Assembly (NCBI RefSeq): GCF_900101845.1
Contig: NZ_FNAM01000015.1
Coordinates: 56,790-120,789, forward strand
Direction of reading: 5' to 3'
DNA: 64,000 nucleotides
Origin: Sporomusa acidovorans
Lineage (GTDB): Bacteria; Bacillota; Negativicutes; Sporomusales; Sporomusaceae
How positions within the stretch are numbered: the first letter of the stretch is position 1; every line of letters begins with the position of its first letter. A program made the position numbers and the translations under genes. Positions 16,754-29,621 of the stretch are shown here, in pieces. The notes beneath the pieces were generated by a model. That model was not told the origin of the DNA. It did no database searches and saw only the letters and a program-made list of their open reading frames with translations.

Positions 16754-16772
16754 AGCTGAGAGTTTTCGCCTT
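16740..16772 (+). terminator. Terminator after mutY
   Basis: CTCCCAGCTT and AAGCTGAGAG form a stem with one mismatch, followed by TTTTCGCCTTTT. Confidence 0.75.
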
Positions 16773-16862
16773 TTACTTTTTAGCGGTAGTTTCCTGGGAA
16801 CCGGCTATTGCAATTTTCTTATTACTTTTTTTAGGACCGCGGCCAGGTTTTTTGTCGCCCAT
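16773..16862 (-). CDS. Unknown 29-aa basic peptide
   Basis: GGAGGTGACGGG directly precedes the ATG of a 29-codon frame reading MGDKKPGRGPKKSNKKIA and ending in Ala-Lys-Lys. The product is extremely Lys-rich with no hydrophobic core. The strong ribosome-binding site argues that it is a real gene. It ends next to the mutY terminator. Its character recalls small spore or nucleic-acid-binding peptides, but I know of no assigned family. Confidence 0.6.
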   Translation of the reverse strand: MGDKKPGRGPKKSNKKIAIAGSQETTAKK

Positions 16863-20761
<3,899 letters not shown>

Positions 20762-20789
20762 TTCCGGCGTACACTGGAATACAAATGTA

Positions 20790-20838
20790 AAGAAAGCACT
20801 AATTGTCTTTTCAGGTAATTAGTGCTTTCTTAATTTTT
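20790..20838. terminator. Terminator between nifJ and hutD
   Basis: AAGAAAGCACTAATT and its perfect complement form a 15-bp stem followed by TAATTTTT. It serves nifJ and possibly the convergent hutD gene. Confidence 0.85.
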
Positions 20839-21460
20839 ACTGATACCAGATGTCTGTCCTGATTATATGGACTTGTTCATTTGTCGGATTGGTTAAACAG
20901 GCAGAAACGCTTTCCGTTTGATCGGTTGTTATCAGTACTACGTCGCCGGCAGTAAGCGTATATGTTTCACGGTGGGGAACCATAACAGTGGCCGCTTCGC
21001 CAACGCAGTAAAAAGCTGAAGTCATATACCGAAAGTTTTTAGTCTGAGGGTTATGTATGTCTACCTGTTGGTCAGTTTGCACCGGCAGGGTAAGGGCAGT
21101 CAATTTTCCGCCGGTGCTGCCTTTCAGCATCAAATTAAAATCACGAACTTTCCCATAGCTCTTGGTTGTCCAGTCACCGCTAAAACTGTCCTGCGCAAAT
21201 GGTTTCAGATAGCAACTATGATGGCCGGCATGCTCAAGACGCATTTCTCCTTCCAGTACCATGATTAGACGAGCAACCCCTGGCAGGGAGGTGAATGTCG
21301 ACTCTGACAGATCAACCCGGGCTGAGCTGATTCGCCAGATAAAATTGCGTTCGGCATAGACGGCCTGGTTGGGGTAAATCGCGATTTGCGTTGTCGTACC
21401 GCCGGACCAGTTGCTGGTAGTCTGTTCGTTTTTGCGGATTAATTCAAAACTTAAAGTCAT
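20837..21460 (-). CDS. HutD family protein
   Basis: The 207-residue protein matches the cupin-fold HutD family: NWSGGTTTQIAIYP near the N-terminus, FIWRISSARVDLSESTFTSL and a PGVARLIMVLEGEM block. HutD is linked to histidine utilisation, where it may modulate flux or urocanate levels. Other hut genes are not adjacent, but ftcD, which handles the formiminoglutamate arm of histidine breakdown, lies about 5 kb away. It is divergent from the kinase gene at 21696. Confidence 0.85.
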   Translation of the reverse strand: MTLSFELIRKNEQTTSNWSGGTTTQIAIYPNQAVYAERNFIWRISSARVDLSESTFTSLPGVARLIMVLEGEMRLEHAGHHSCYLKPFAQDSFSGDWTTKSYGKVRDFNLMLKGSTGGKLTALTLPVQTDQQVDIHNPQTKNFRYMTSAFYCVGEAATVMVPHRETYTLTAGDVVLITTDQTESVSACLTNPTNEQVHIIRTDIWYQ

Positions 21461-21695
21461 AACAATCCTCCGTTTCTTTAAGCAATGTTCGATTTTATCC
21501 GACCGGCTGCCATAAAATTTGGCCGGGGATATTCGGCTTACATTCAGGCATAGCAGCGTTTTTAAAAATTGTCAACTCTATTATAGCATAATAAATTTGT
21601 CTGATTATAACAAAAATGAAAGTACAGGATTTGACAGACTATTTGTCGAAAATACCAGTATGCCATATGTTTTAACTAGGAGGAAGGATAGCGGT

Positions 21696-23303
21696 ATGAA
21701 TGGCAAGCTATGCGTAAGTATTCTTATGCTGGTTTTTTTTATTGCCGGGGGATCCATACGTAGCGCGGCTGCAGCCGGCTATGAAAACCGGGTATTGATT
21801 GTAGCCGGTGATGAAAACTTCCCGCCTTATGAATTTGTAGATGTGATCGATGGCAGTAAGGTTTACCGGGGATTTAATGTCGATGTACTAAAGGCTGTGG
21901 CTTTAAGTACCGGCTATGAAATTCAGTTCCGGCCGATGCCTTGGGCGGATGCGATTAAGGCTTTAGAAAGTGGTGAAGTTCAGGCTATAGAAGGAATGAA
22001 GTATAATAATGAGCGGGATAAATTCTACGATTTTTCAGAAGCATATATGACAAATTCATTGGCGATATTTGTGCTTAAGGATATGCAGGCTATTGCTTCT
22101 ATTGAGGATTTAACAGGACGTAAAGTTGCTGTCCAAAAAGATGCCATAGCTTATCAGCGGTTAAAGGATCGGCCGATTGATCTGGTAGTTACCAATAACC
22201 AGGAAGAAGCGTTAGAACTTTTAATTAGTGGAAAGGTGGAAGCTGCTTTTGGCAATCATTTAACCGGTCAATACATACTGCAACGTACTAAAAAATACCA
22301 ATATGTAAAGATTGTCGGGGGAGCTATTGATGCTGAAGGGTACTGTGTGGCGGTCAAAAATGATGACCCCATACTTAACGTCTTTAATAAAGGTTTGAAG
22401 GATATCAAACAAAATGGGACTTATGACAAAATATACGTAAAGTGGTTTGGGGAGCCAATTGATTACCCGGCTCAATATTATAAACGGAATTTTACTTTTG
22501 CCCTAACTGCTGTTGGTATATTAGTTGTTTTAGCAGTTATCATTATTCAGATTAACTTATATTTGCAGCGGGAGGTCAAGAAACGGACCCGGGAAATTGA
22601 GATCATTCATGAAGAACTACAGCGTAAAGACAAATTGGAGGCGTTAGGAAAGCTCATTGCTTGTATTGCCCACGAAATTCGCACACCGTTAACATCCATA
22701 AAAACCTTTGTTGAGTTGCTCCCGGCAAAGTACGATAATCCTCTTTTCCGGGAAAAAATAAACCAGTTTGTGCCGCAGGAGATTGAACGCATAAATACTA
22801 TTGTTAACGATTTACTAACCTATGCCAATCCGAAGAAAGTGGAGCGAATTGCTATTCCCAGCAAACGGCTGATTGATAATATTTTGGTCTTCTTCGCTGA
22901 TAATATTGCTAAGCAGGGGATTGATTTACATATTGCTGTTAGGGAAGATCAAATGGTATGTGTTGATGTACAACAGATGAAGCAGGTCTTGATTAATATT
23001 TTGCTCAATGCACTGCAAGCGCTGGCTGAAACTGACAACCCCAGATTAGCCATTGTCAGTGAAGAAAGACAAAATCAACCTTGTTTGATTATTACCGATA
23101 ATGGCGTGGGGATAGCCAAAGAGAATGTAAAGTTTATTTTTGAACCTTTTTTCTCAACGAAAAGCGGCGGAACCGGGCTCGGATTATTTGTTAGTTATCA
23201 GTTGGCGCAGCAGAATGGTGTTGCAATAATGATTGAAAGTAAAGAAGGCATGGGGACTAAAGTTATTTTACAGTTTAGCTCAGAGGAGAATTTACATGTT
23301 TAA
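21696..23303 (+). CDS. Sensor histidine kinase with solute-binding sensor domain
   Basis: The 535-residue protein begins with a signal/anchor sequence, then a family 3 amino-acid-binding domain (about residues 35-260: DENFPPYEFVD, FNVDVLKAVA, GYEIQFRPMPWADAI). A membrane helix follows (about 270-290), then HisKA with His326 in IAHEIRTPLTS and a HATPase domain ending in GTGLGLFV. TAGGAGGAAGG precedes the ATG at 21696; the longer frame from 21519 has no ribosome site. The regulator gene overlaps its end by 8 bases. It probably senses an external amino acid and controls gltS through the adjacent NtrC-type partner. Confidence 0.9.
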   Translation: MNGKLCVSILMLVFFIAGGSIRSAAAAGYENRVLIVAGDENFPPYEFVDVIDGSKVYRGFNVDVLKAVALSTGYEIQFRPMPWADAIKALESGEVQAIEGMKYNNERDKFYDFSEAYMTNSLAIFVLKDMQAIASIEDLTGRKVAVQKDAIAYQRLKDRPIDLVVTNNQEEALELLISGKVEAAFGNHLTGQYILQRTKKYQYVKIVGGAIDAEGYCVAVKNDDPILNVFNKGLKDIKQNGTYDKIYVKWFGEPIDYPAQYYKRNFTFALTAVGILVVLAVIIIQINLYLQREVKKRTREIEIIHEELQRKDKLEALGKLIACIAHEIRTPLTSIKTFVELLPAKYDNPLFREKINQFVPQEIERINTIVNDLLTYANPKKVERIAIPSKRLIDNILVFFADNIAKQGIDLHIAVREDQMVCVDVQQMKQVLINILLNALQALAETDNPRLAIVSEERQNQPCLIITDNGVGIAKENVKFIFEPFFSTKSGGTGLGLFVSYQLAQQNGVAIMIESKEGMGTKVILQFSSEENLHV

Positions 23304-24660
23304 GATACTCGTTGTCGATGATGAACCCGCAATTTGTACCTCATTGGCGTTTGCTCTGGAAGATAATTATACGGTAGCAACGGCCGGTTCAGCCGAAGCG
23401 GCATTAACAGCTATTGGTATGCAGGAATTTGATATCATACTTTTAGACTTGAAATTAGGCAATGCTGACGGAATGGAAGTATTGCAACAGATAAAAACAA
23501 TAGATAGCAGTATTGTCGTTATTATTATGACGGCATATGGCAGTATAAAATCCTCTGTAGCCGCAATTAAAGCGGGTGCGTTTTATTATTTAACAAAACC
23601 TATTAATATGGATGAATTGAATATGCTGCTCATAAATGCATCTGATTATATTGGGATGAGGTTGAAAGTTAAGTATCTCAATGATAAGCTGACCGAACAA
23701 GGTGAAAGTACAGGCATAGTGGGTACTTCTGCCTCTATCCGGCAAGTTATGAATGATATTGAACGGGTAAAAGATATTGACATCAATGTGCTTATATTGG
23801 GGGAAAGCGGAACCGGTAAAGAACTTGTGGCCAAGGCGCTGCATTATCTAAGTGTGCGAAAAAATGAGCCTTTTGAAGTCATCAACTGTGCTGCTATTCC
23901 TGCCGAGCTGTTAGAAAGTGAGCTTTTTGGCTATGAAAAAGGAGCATTTACAGGTGCGATGCAGAAAAAGAAAGGGATTTTTGAATTAGCCGACCGGGGG
24001 ACATTGTTTCTTGATGAAATTGGTGAAATGGATATGAAGCTGCAGGTCAAGTTGTTACGGGTTGTCCAAGAGAAAGAAATAGTGCCAATTGGTTCAAACC
24101 ATAGACGTAAAATTGATGTGCGTATTGTTTGTGCAACCAATCGCGATTTAAAAAAAATGGTAGCTACGGGAAATTTCCGTGAAGACTTATATTTCCGTCT
24201 GAATGTTGTGACCATCAATCTTCCGTCTCTTAGAGAGCGGCAGGAAGACATTCCTTTATTGATAGAACACTTTGTTGCCAAATATAATCAAAAAATGGCT
24301 AATCAAATAAAATGTGTTGAACCCGATTTTTTGAAGATGCTTACCCGGTATAGCTTCAAAGGGAATGTAAGGGAATTGGAGAACATTATCGAACGGGCTA
24401 TGGTATTTGCCGACGATGGGGTATTGCGGTCAACTAATTTGCCTATTGAAGTACAGAAACACGGAATGAAAGAACAAGCTTCGAGCGATACAGCGATGCT
24501 AATACCTGTCTATATTGGCGAAGATCTGGACCAAATCGAGCGAAAGGTTATCACGCAGACACTGCAGCATTACCGGGGAGATAAAGGGAAAACGGCGCAA
24601 ACACTAAGAATCAGTGAACGAAAATTATGGTATAAAATTAAAGAATATGAATTGCGCTAA
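23296..24660 (+). CDS. NtrC-family sigma-54-dependent response regulator
   Basis: The 454-residue protein has a receiver domain (VVDDEPA, phospho-acceptor Asp51 in ILLDLKLG), an AAA+ domain and a C-terminal Fis-type helix-turn-helix. The AAA+ domain shows the Walker A motif GESGTGKE, the sigma-54 contact GAFTGA (about 216-221), and LFLDEIGEM. The DNA-binding end contains KTAQTLRISERKLWYKIKEY. GAGGAG precedes the ATG at 23296 inside the kinase gene's end. A sigma-54-type promoter lies about 130 bases after its stop, upstream of gltS, and is its obvious target. Confidence 0.93.
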   Translation: MFKILVVDDEPAICTSLAFALEDNYTVATAGSAEAALTAIGMQEFDIILLDLKLGNADGMEVLQQIKTIDSSIVVIIMTAYGSIKSSVAAIKAGAFYYLTKPINMDELNMLLINASDYIGMRLKVKYLNDKLTEQGESTGIVGTSASIRQVMNDIERVKDIDINVLILGESGTGKELVAKALHYLSVRKNEPFEVINCAAIPAELLESELFGYEKGAFTGAMQKKKGIFELADRGTLFLDEIGEMDMKLQVKLLRVVQEKEIVPIGSNHRRKIDVRIVCATNRDLKKMVATGNFREDLYFRLNVVTINLPSLRERQEDIPLLIEHFVAKYNQKMANQIKCVEPDFLKMLTRYSFKGNVRELENIIERAMVFADDGVLRSTNLPIEVQKHGMKEQASSDTAMLIPVYIGEDLDQIERKVITQTLQHYRGDKGKTAQTLRISERKLWYKIKEYELR

Positions 24661-24677
24661 GAGTGCAATTTTTTCGG

Positions 24678-24718
24678 ATTCTGCAAATTTTTCATGAAAA
24701 ATTTGCAGAATTTTTTTT
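24678..24718 (+). terminator. Palindromic terminator after the regulator gene
   Basis: The 34 bases 24678-24711 form one perfect dyad (ATTCTGCAAATTTTTCAT and its complement) and lead directly into a run of T residues. It insulates gltS from the kinase-regulator transcript and might also serve as a regulator-binding dyad. Confidence 0.85.
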
Positions 24719-24788
24719 ATTTATAAAGAAAATATAAGTTTTTTGCTTAAATGGCGAGTTTTTAGCGGCCTATCGGAGAAAAGTGGCT

Positions 24789-24804
24789 TGGCATGTAATT
24801 TGCA
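24789..24804 (+). promoter_or_regulatory. Sigma-54 (-24/-12) promoter of gltS
   Basis: TGGCATGTAATTTGCA fits the sigma-54 consensus TGGCAC-N5-TTGCA with one difference. The GG at 24790-24791 and the GC at 24802-24803 have the required 12-base register. It lies 89 bases before the gltS start codon and directly after the gene for an NtrC-type activator. Confidence 0.87.
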
Positions 24805-24892
24805 ATTATATGTAAGTGAAGTTAAACGAGCATTATACATTTCAGAAAGGAGCAAGCGCGTACAAGGAAATTAGAAAACTAGGAGGAAAAGT

Positions 24893-26131
24893 ATGAACTT
24901 CGAAGTAGTGAATCAAGTATTGGTTATGAAGCTTGACCTTGTTGCTACGGTAGCCGTTGCAGTATTGCTATTAATGTTTGGATCCTGGCTACGCCGTGTT
25001 TTTCCGGTTTTAGCCAGATTCTGTATCCCTGCGGCCGTTATTGGCGGGTTTACATTTTCCATGTTAGCCTGGGTGCTTAAGGAAACGAGTATAGTTACTT
25101 TCAAAATGGATACCGTTTTACAGATGCCCTTTATGATTGCATTTTTTACTACCGTAGGTTTGGGTGGCAGTTTTGGTCTTATCAAGAAAGGCGGTAAATC
25201 ACTGTTTGTATATCTGGTAGGCTGCTGGGTTCTAGCTGTTATGCAGAATGTTGTTGGCGCGGGTATGGCAATGTTGTCGGGTATTCATCCGGTGCTTGGC
25301 GTAATGGCTGGTGCCGTTTCGCTGGAAGGCGGCATGGGGGCGGCTTCGGCATTCGGTCCTACTGCGGAACAGCTTGGCGTACAGGGAGCGTTTGTTGTTG
25401 CCGTAGCTGCAGCCACTTATGGTTTGATAACTGGGGGATTAGTCGGTGGTCCGCTTGCTAAATGGCTGATTGAACATTATAACTTGGCGATTGAAACAAG
25501 CAAGGAAGAATTTAACGCATTACATCAAGTGTCGCCAGAAAACGAACACGATGACGTTGTATCTAGTAACAATGTTTTGTCAAGTATGGCTGTTATTCTT
25601 GTAGCTATGGTACTGGGAGCTATGTTTTCAGCCAAAATCAAAGATCTTACAGGTTTTGTTTTGCCAGGTTATGTAGGAGCTATGTTTGTTGCTGTGCTTA
25701 TAAGAAATTTTAATGATGTGAAACCGGTCTTTACGATGAATGAAAAGGCAATCGACCTAATTGCGGATGTAAGCTTGGGTATATTTCTGACAATGGCCAT
25801 GATGTCGCTAAAAATATGGGAACTTTCCAGCTTGGCAGGCCCACTGGTGCTCATTTTGGTTGTGCAAACAATATTTATGTTTATTTATTGTATCTATTTC
25901 CTGTTTCCGCTACTTGGACGCGATTACGACGCAGCTATCATGTGTGCCGGTATGATTGGACATGGGCTTGGTGCTACACCCAATGCTATTGCCAACATGA
26001 ATGCGGTAACAGAACGGTATGGTGTAGTTTCACGCAAGGCTTTCCTGATTGTGCCGTTATGTGGCGCTGTGCTCATCGACTTTGTAGGAATTCCTAATAT
26101 CGTATGGTTTATCAATTATTTTACCAAGTAA
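24893..26131 (+). CDS. gltS: Sodium/glutamate symporter
   Basis: The 412-residue membrane protein imports glutamate with sodium. It shows the two-half GltS layout, with the glycine-rich re-entrant segments VSLEGGMGAASAFGPTAEQL (about residues 143-162) and GMIGHGLGATPNAIANMNAV (about 354-373), and roughly ten membrane helices. The first helix is preceded by a short charged N-terminus. CTAGGAGGAAAAGT precedes the ATG. It is the first gene after the sigma-54 promoter and is followed 23 bases later by ftcD, so both are probably in one amino-acid-induced operon. Confidence 0.94.
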   Translation: MNFEVVNQVLVMKLDLVATVAVAVLLLMFGSWLRRVFPVLARFCIPAAVIGGFTFSMLAWVLKETSIVTFKMDTVLQMPFMIAFFTTVGLGGSFGLIKKGGKSLFVYLVGCWVLAVMQNVVGAGMAMLSGIHPVLGVMAGAVSLEGGMGAASAFGPTAEQLGVQGAFVVAVAAATYGLITGGLVGGPLAKWLIEHYNLAIETSKEEFNALHQVSPENEHDDVVSSNNVLSSMAVILVAMVLGAMFSAKIKDLTGFVLPGYVGAMFVAVLIRNFNDVKPVFTMNEKAIDLIADVSLGIFLTMAMMSLKIWELSSLAGPLVLILVVQTIFMFIYCIYFLFPLLGRDYDAAIMCAGMIGHGLGATPNAIANMNAVTERYGVVSRKAFLIVPLCGAVLIDFVGIPNIVWFINYFTK

Positions 26132-26154
26132 TATAATCAGAAGGAGAATGTCAA

Positions 26155-27045
26155 ATGAGTAAACTTGTTGAATGTGTTCCTAATTTCAGTGAAGGCCGCC
26201 GCCCGGAGGTTATTGATGCCATTGTCAATGAAGTTCGTAAAGTTTCCGGGGTAAAACTGCTTGATGTAAAGCCAGACGCCAGTCACAACCGGGTAGTCGT
26301 TACATTTGTTGGTGAGCCGCAAGCCGCCAAACAGGCAGCTTTTCATGCTTGTGCCAAAGCGGCAGAGCTTATTGATATGGAAAAGCACCAGGGTGAGCAT
26401 CCCCGTATTGGTGCCACCGATGTTATCCCGTTTATTCCGGTAAGTGAAGTAAGCCTTGAAGAATGTGTACAGCTTGCTAATGAACTGGGACAGGAAATTG
26501 CCGGGAAGCTAAATATTCCTATTTATCTTTATGAGGCCGCAGCAAAAATTCCGGCCAGGAAAAACCTGCCTGATGTCCGTAAAGGCCAATATGAAGGGCT
26601 TAAAATGGCGATTGCTAAACCGGAACGCCATCCTGATTTTGGTCAGGCCAAAATGCATCCAACAGCAGGGGCGACTGTGGTTGGCGCACGTCAGTTTTTA
26701 ATTGCCTATAACATCAATCTTGATACGCGTGATGTAAATATCGCCAAAAAAATTGCCAGCGCGATTCGTGAGGCTAAAGGTGGCTATCGTTATGTTCGGG
26801 CTATGGGCGTAATGATTGAAGAGAGAAACATGGCTCAGGTGACAATTAATATGGTCGACTATACCGGCACACCGCTTCATCGGGTATTCGAAACCGTAAA
26901 ATCGGAAGCTGCCCGTTATGGAATCAATGTTGTCGGCAGTGAGATTGTAGGCCTTACCCCGCTGCAGGCGTTGCTGGATGCCGCCGAGTTTTACCTGCGG
27001 CTCGAAGGGTTTGAACGGAAACAGGTACTGGAGACGAATCTATAA
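26155..27045 (+). CDS. ftcD: Glutamate formimidoyltransferase
   Basis: The 296-residue protein transfers the formimino group of N-formimino-glutamate to tetrahydrofolate, giving glutamate, and corresponds to the stand-alone transferase domain. KLVECVPNFSEGR is the N-terminal signature, with HNRVVVTFVG, HPRIGATDVIPFIP and HPTAGATVVGARQFLIAYN following. The cyclodeaminase half found in animals is absent. AGAAGGAGA precedes the ATG. Its product glutamate connects with the upstream gltS, and hutD lies nearby, pointing to histidine or glutamate fermentation. Confidence 0.95.
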   Translation: MSKLVECVPNFSEGRRPEVIDAIVNEVRKVSGVKLLDVKPDASHNRVVVTFVGEPQAAKQAAFHACAKAAELIDMEKHQGEHPRIGATDVIPFIPVSEVSLEECVQLANELGQEIAGKLNIPIYLYEAAAKIPARKNLPDVRKGQYEGLKMAIAKPERHPDFGQAKMHPTAGATVVGARQFLIAYNINLDTRDVNIAKKIASAIREAKGGYRYVRAMGVMIEERNMAQVTINMVDYTGTPLHRVFETVKSEAARYGINVVGSEIVGLTPLQALLDAAEFYLRLEGFERKQVLETNL

Positions 27046-27059
27046 TAAGGGTTGCGTGT

Positions 27060-27790
27060 TTAATGGTCTATGCCGGACTGAATGGGGCGCTTTATAATGC
27101 AATTTGTTGATAACGGTACAAGCTGGTCGAGACAGGTAAAGATATTTTTAACTATGGGTTTATTCAGCCTGTTCACCAGGGACGTGCAGCCGAAAAAGTT
27201 CTCTTTCCGATTTTATTAGCTAAAGGTAAAGTGGCTATTTCCAATATGTTTTTTGATACCACGAGAGCTCATGTTGAACTTGCCGGTGCAAGAGCGATTG
27301 ACTGTGTTGTCGCGGAAGCAAAGGATCCTTCGAAGCGGGCCCCTTTTAAAGGAAACATGGATGTTGAAAAAATGGAAAAAATTATTTTGGAATATGGGCC
27401 GGAGAATGTTGGTCTGGTTGTTATGACCAGTGATTTGGAAGCATTGTCAATTGGACTTTATGAAGGACTTAATGAAGATTACCTAAAGTATCGGATTGGA
27501 CAGATGGAATACTTGGCAGCCCGTTTGGATGAAGCCGGTATTCGTGCGTGTGATATGGTTCTTATATGTTAGGCAACGATCCTGACACTAAAGAACAACT
27601 ACGTGCTGATTTTGAATTTACCCGCCTTGCAATTCCGCGCCGGGTATATACGCAGGTTCACTTTGATATTATGGCGGAGGCTCTTATTGCGATTAAAGCC
27701 AAGGCACATGAAATTAAACATGGTTATAAGATTACATGGGAACCGCCAATCCTCCGCCACTTCCAGGCTTCCCTTGCAGCTGTTGAATAA
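27060..27790 (+). pseudogene. tpl: Tyrosine phenol-lyase pseudogene
   Basis: The segment reads as pieces of a beta-eliminating lyase closest to tyrosine phenol-lyase. A damaged N-terminal part (about 27110-27230) runs into [20 protein letters not shown] and then an abrupt jump from VVMT to [20 protein letters not shown]. That jump deletes about 165 residues, including the PLP-binding lysine. A second deletion joins two EAGI-coding sites. One base missing near 27555 (GATAT-GGTTC in place of GATATCGGTTC) throws the frame, and the rest continues as [12 protein letters not shown] to the normal C-terminus. Full-length enzymes are about 456 residues. It is clearly non-functional. Confidence 0.88.
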
Positions 27791-28192
27791 GGGTAGAAAC
27801 CATGGAATGATGTTAAGGTTTTGAATAGATAGAAGCTATGCCAATTTGAAGGTATAGCTTCTGGTTTGCGAGAAGTGACTACGATGATGGGCATTCACCA
27901 GATTCATGCCAGTAAAGGTGAACAGGCTGTACGGGAAGTGGTGCACAGCTTAATGTTTTATACCTAAGTAACAAGTCCAAGTTCATAAGCAGCTACTGTC
28001 CGCAATTGGCCGGTAACTGCTTTTTGTTTTATCAAAATAGCATTTTTACTGTAATTTTTTTCAAAATTATGCTATGCTTATTAAATATCCGTTTTATCGT
28101 TGGTTCAGGAGATGTTGGGATGATCAAAAGAGTTTTGGGGTTATTATGGGGTCTATGGCTATTTGGTTTGGGTGTTGTTGGAGGTCTGAACA
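27791..28192. other. Intergenic stretch with a hairpin and an unassigned fragment
   Basis: AGAAGCTAT/ATAGCTTCT (27831-27862) is a terminator-like hairpin just after the pseudogene. A short open stretch ending at 27967 reads MMGIHQIHASKGEQAVREVV and could be the tail of another decayed gene, family unknown. A 67-codon frame (28006-28209) overlaps the rarD start and is not supported. Confidence 0.45.
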
Positions 28193-29161
28193 GTGAATAT
28201 CGGGGATAAACCAAAGAATGAACGGCTGCTTGGTATACTGTCTGCCGCCGGCGCTTATTTGCTATGGGGAATTCTGCCTGTTTACTGGAAGCAGATTTCG
28301 CAAATTTCAGCTTATGAGATTCTAGCTCACCGCATTATTTGGTCTTGCGCATTCATGTTTTTTGTTATAGTGGCAACACGCGGGCAAAAGCAGTTTTTTG
28401 AGGAGACTGCCGCTATTTGCCACTGCCGTAAAAAACTACTGGGATTGATTATGGCCTCACTGCTTATTAGCGCCAACTGGCTTATCTATATATGGGCGGT
28501 TAATGCCAATAGGGTTGTTGAAACAAGTCTCGGCTATTATATTAACCCGCTTGTTAATGTGTTGCTTGGAGTAACGGTACTGAAGGAGCGGTTGTCCCTG
28601 TGGCAAACTGTTTCTTTTGTGCTGGCGGCTTTAGGGGTTACGAATATGGCAATGCATTTTGGGGCCGTTCCCTGGGTTTCCTTATCGCTGGCGATTACTT
28701 TCGCTTTATACGGTATGTGTAAAAAGATATTGGGGCTTGGTGCGATCACATCGACTACTCTTGAAACGCTGATTGTATCGCCCGCGGCATTGGCGTATTT
28801 ACTTTATCTCGCCGGACAGGGAAGCGGTTCGTTTGCTGTAGCCTCTGCGTTAACAATGAGCCTTTTGATGGGGGCCGGGGCAGTCACGGCAATACCGTTA
28901 CTGTTATTTGCCAGTGGTGCTAACCGTCTGCCGCTCAGCCTTTTGGGGTTTATTCAGTATCTGTCGCCAACCATTACATTAGCAATTGGCGTAGGCTTAT
29001 ATCACGAAGCCTTCACCAGCGTTCATCTTGTTTCGTTTAGCCTGATTTGGCTGGCGCTGACTGTATTTTCCTTAGCCGGCACCCGGCCATTTATGAATGC
29101 CGAAGAATGGGTGAGAGACTGTAAAGGACGGCGGGAGCGGGAGGAAAAAGTGTCCTCTTGA
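28193..29161 (+). CDS. rarD: RarD-type EamA family transporter
   Basis: The 322-residue protein is a ten-helix drug/metabolite superfamily transporter of the RarD subfamily. It has GAYLLWGILPVYWKQ at the N-terminus, the conserved SANWLIYIWAVN motif and GYYINPLVNVLLG in the middle, and LLGFIQYLSPTITL in the second half. The GTG at 28193 follows TTGGAGGT. The substrate is unknown; E. coli RarD was named for chloramphenicol sensitivity. It stands alone, followed by a terminator. Confidence 0.92.
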   Translation: MNIGDKPKNERLLGILSAAGAYLLWGILPVYWKQISQISAYEILAHRIIWSCAFMFFVIVATRGQKQFFEETAAICHCRKKLLGLIMASLLISANWLIYIWAVNANRVVETSLGYYINPLVNVLLGVTVLKERLSLWQTVSFVLAALGVTNMAMHFGAVPWVSLSLAITFALYGMCKKILGLGAITSTTLETLIVSPAALAYLLYLAGQGSGSFAVASALTMSLLMGAGAVTAIPLLLFASGANRLPLSLLGFIQYLSPTITLAIGVGLYHEAFTSVHLVSFSLIWLALTVFSLAGTRPFMNAEEWVRDCKGRREREEKVSS

Positions 29162-29218
29162 CATCAGCGGTTTTCTTACGTATACTCAATAAATAAAAGG
29201 ATTAATTGGTGACGGAGA

Positions 29219-29261
29219 AGTCGCTGCCCATACATGCTGTGGGTTAGCGGCTTTTTTTTAT
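29219..29261 (+). terminator. Terminator after rarD
   Basis: AGTCGCTGCCCA pairs imperfectly with TGGGTTAGCGGCT and is followed by eight T residues. It lies just upstream of the ferredoxin ribosome-binding site. Confidence 0.75.
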
Positions 29262-29279
29262 AAAAAAGGAGGATGGAAA

Positions 29280-29588
29280 ATGGATAAGCCCAAGTATCAT
29301 ATTTTTGTGTGTACCAGCTCACGCCCCAACGGGATTCAAAAAGGCCATTGCCACACGAAAGACGGCGTCGAAATTATGATGAAGTTTATGGAGGAGATTG
29401 AAGAGCGAGAACTGGGCGGTGAGGTGTTTGTTACCAATACCGGCTGTTTCGGGATTTGCGATAAGGGTCCCATTGTTGTTGTTTATCCGGATAATATCTG
29501 GTATGGGTCGGTAACGCCCGACGATGTGGGAGACATAATGGATGAGCACATTGAAGGCGGTGCGCCGGTAAAACGGTTAGTTATTTAG
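29280..29588 (+). CDS. Thioredoxin-like 2Fe-2S ferredoxin
   Basis: The 102-residue protein has the thioredoxin-fold ferredoxin layout seen in NuoE C-terminal domains and Clostridium pasteurianum-type 2Fe-2S ferredoxins. Candidate cluster cysteines are in HIFVCTSS (residue 11), GHCHT (24) and TGCFGICDKGP (two). The PIVVVYPDNIWYGSVTPDDV stretch is typical of the group. AAAGGAGGATGG precedes the ATG. It may shuttle electrons for ferredoxin-linked enzymes such as the oxidoreductase at 17 kb, but no partner gene is adjacent. Confidence 0.9.
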   Translation: MDKPKYHIFVCTSSRPNGIQKGHCHTKDGVEIMMKFMEEIEERELGGEVFVTNTGCFGICDKGPIVVVYPDNIWYGSVTPDDVGDIMDEHIEGGAPVKRLVI

Positions 29589-29621
29589 AACTTCTGTAAA
29601 ATTAAAAGAAACGCTTATAGG

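Noticed and set aside
28006..28209. 67-codon frame ending inside rarD, with a hydrophobic stretch
   Set aside because: No ribosome site at its start, no family recognised, and it overlaps the well-supported rarD start region. It could only be a leader.
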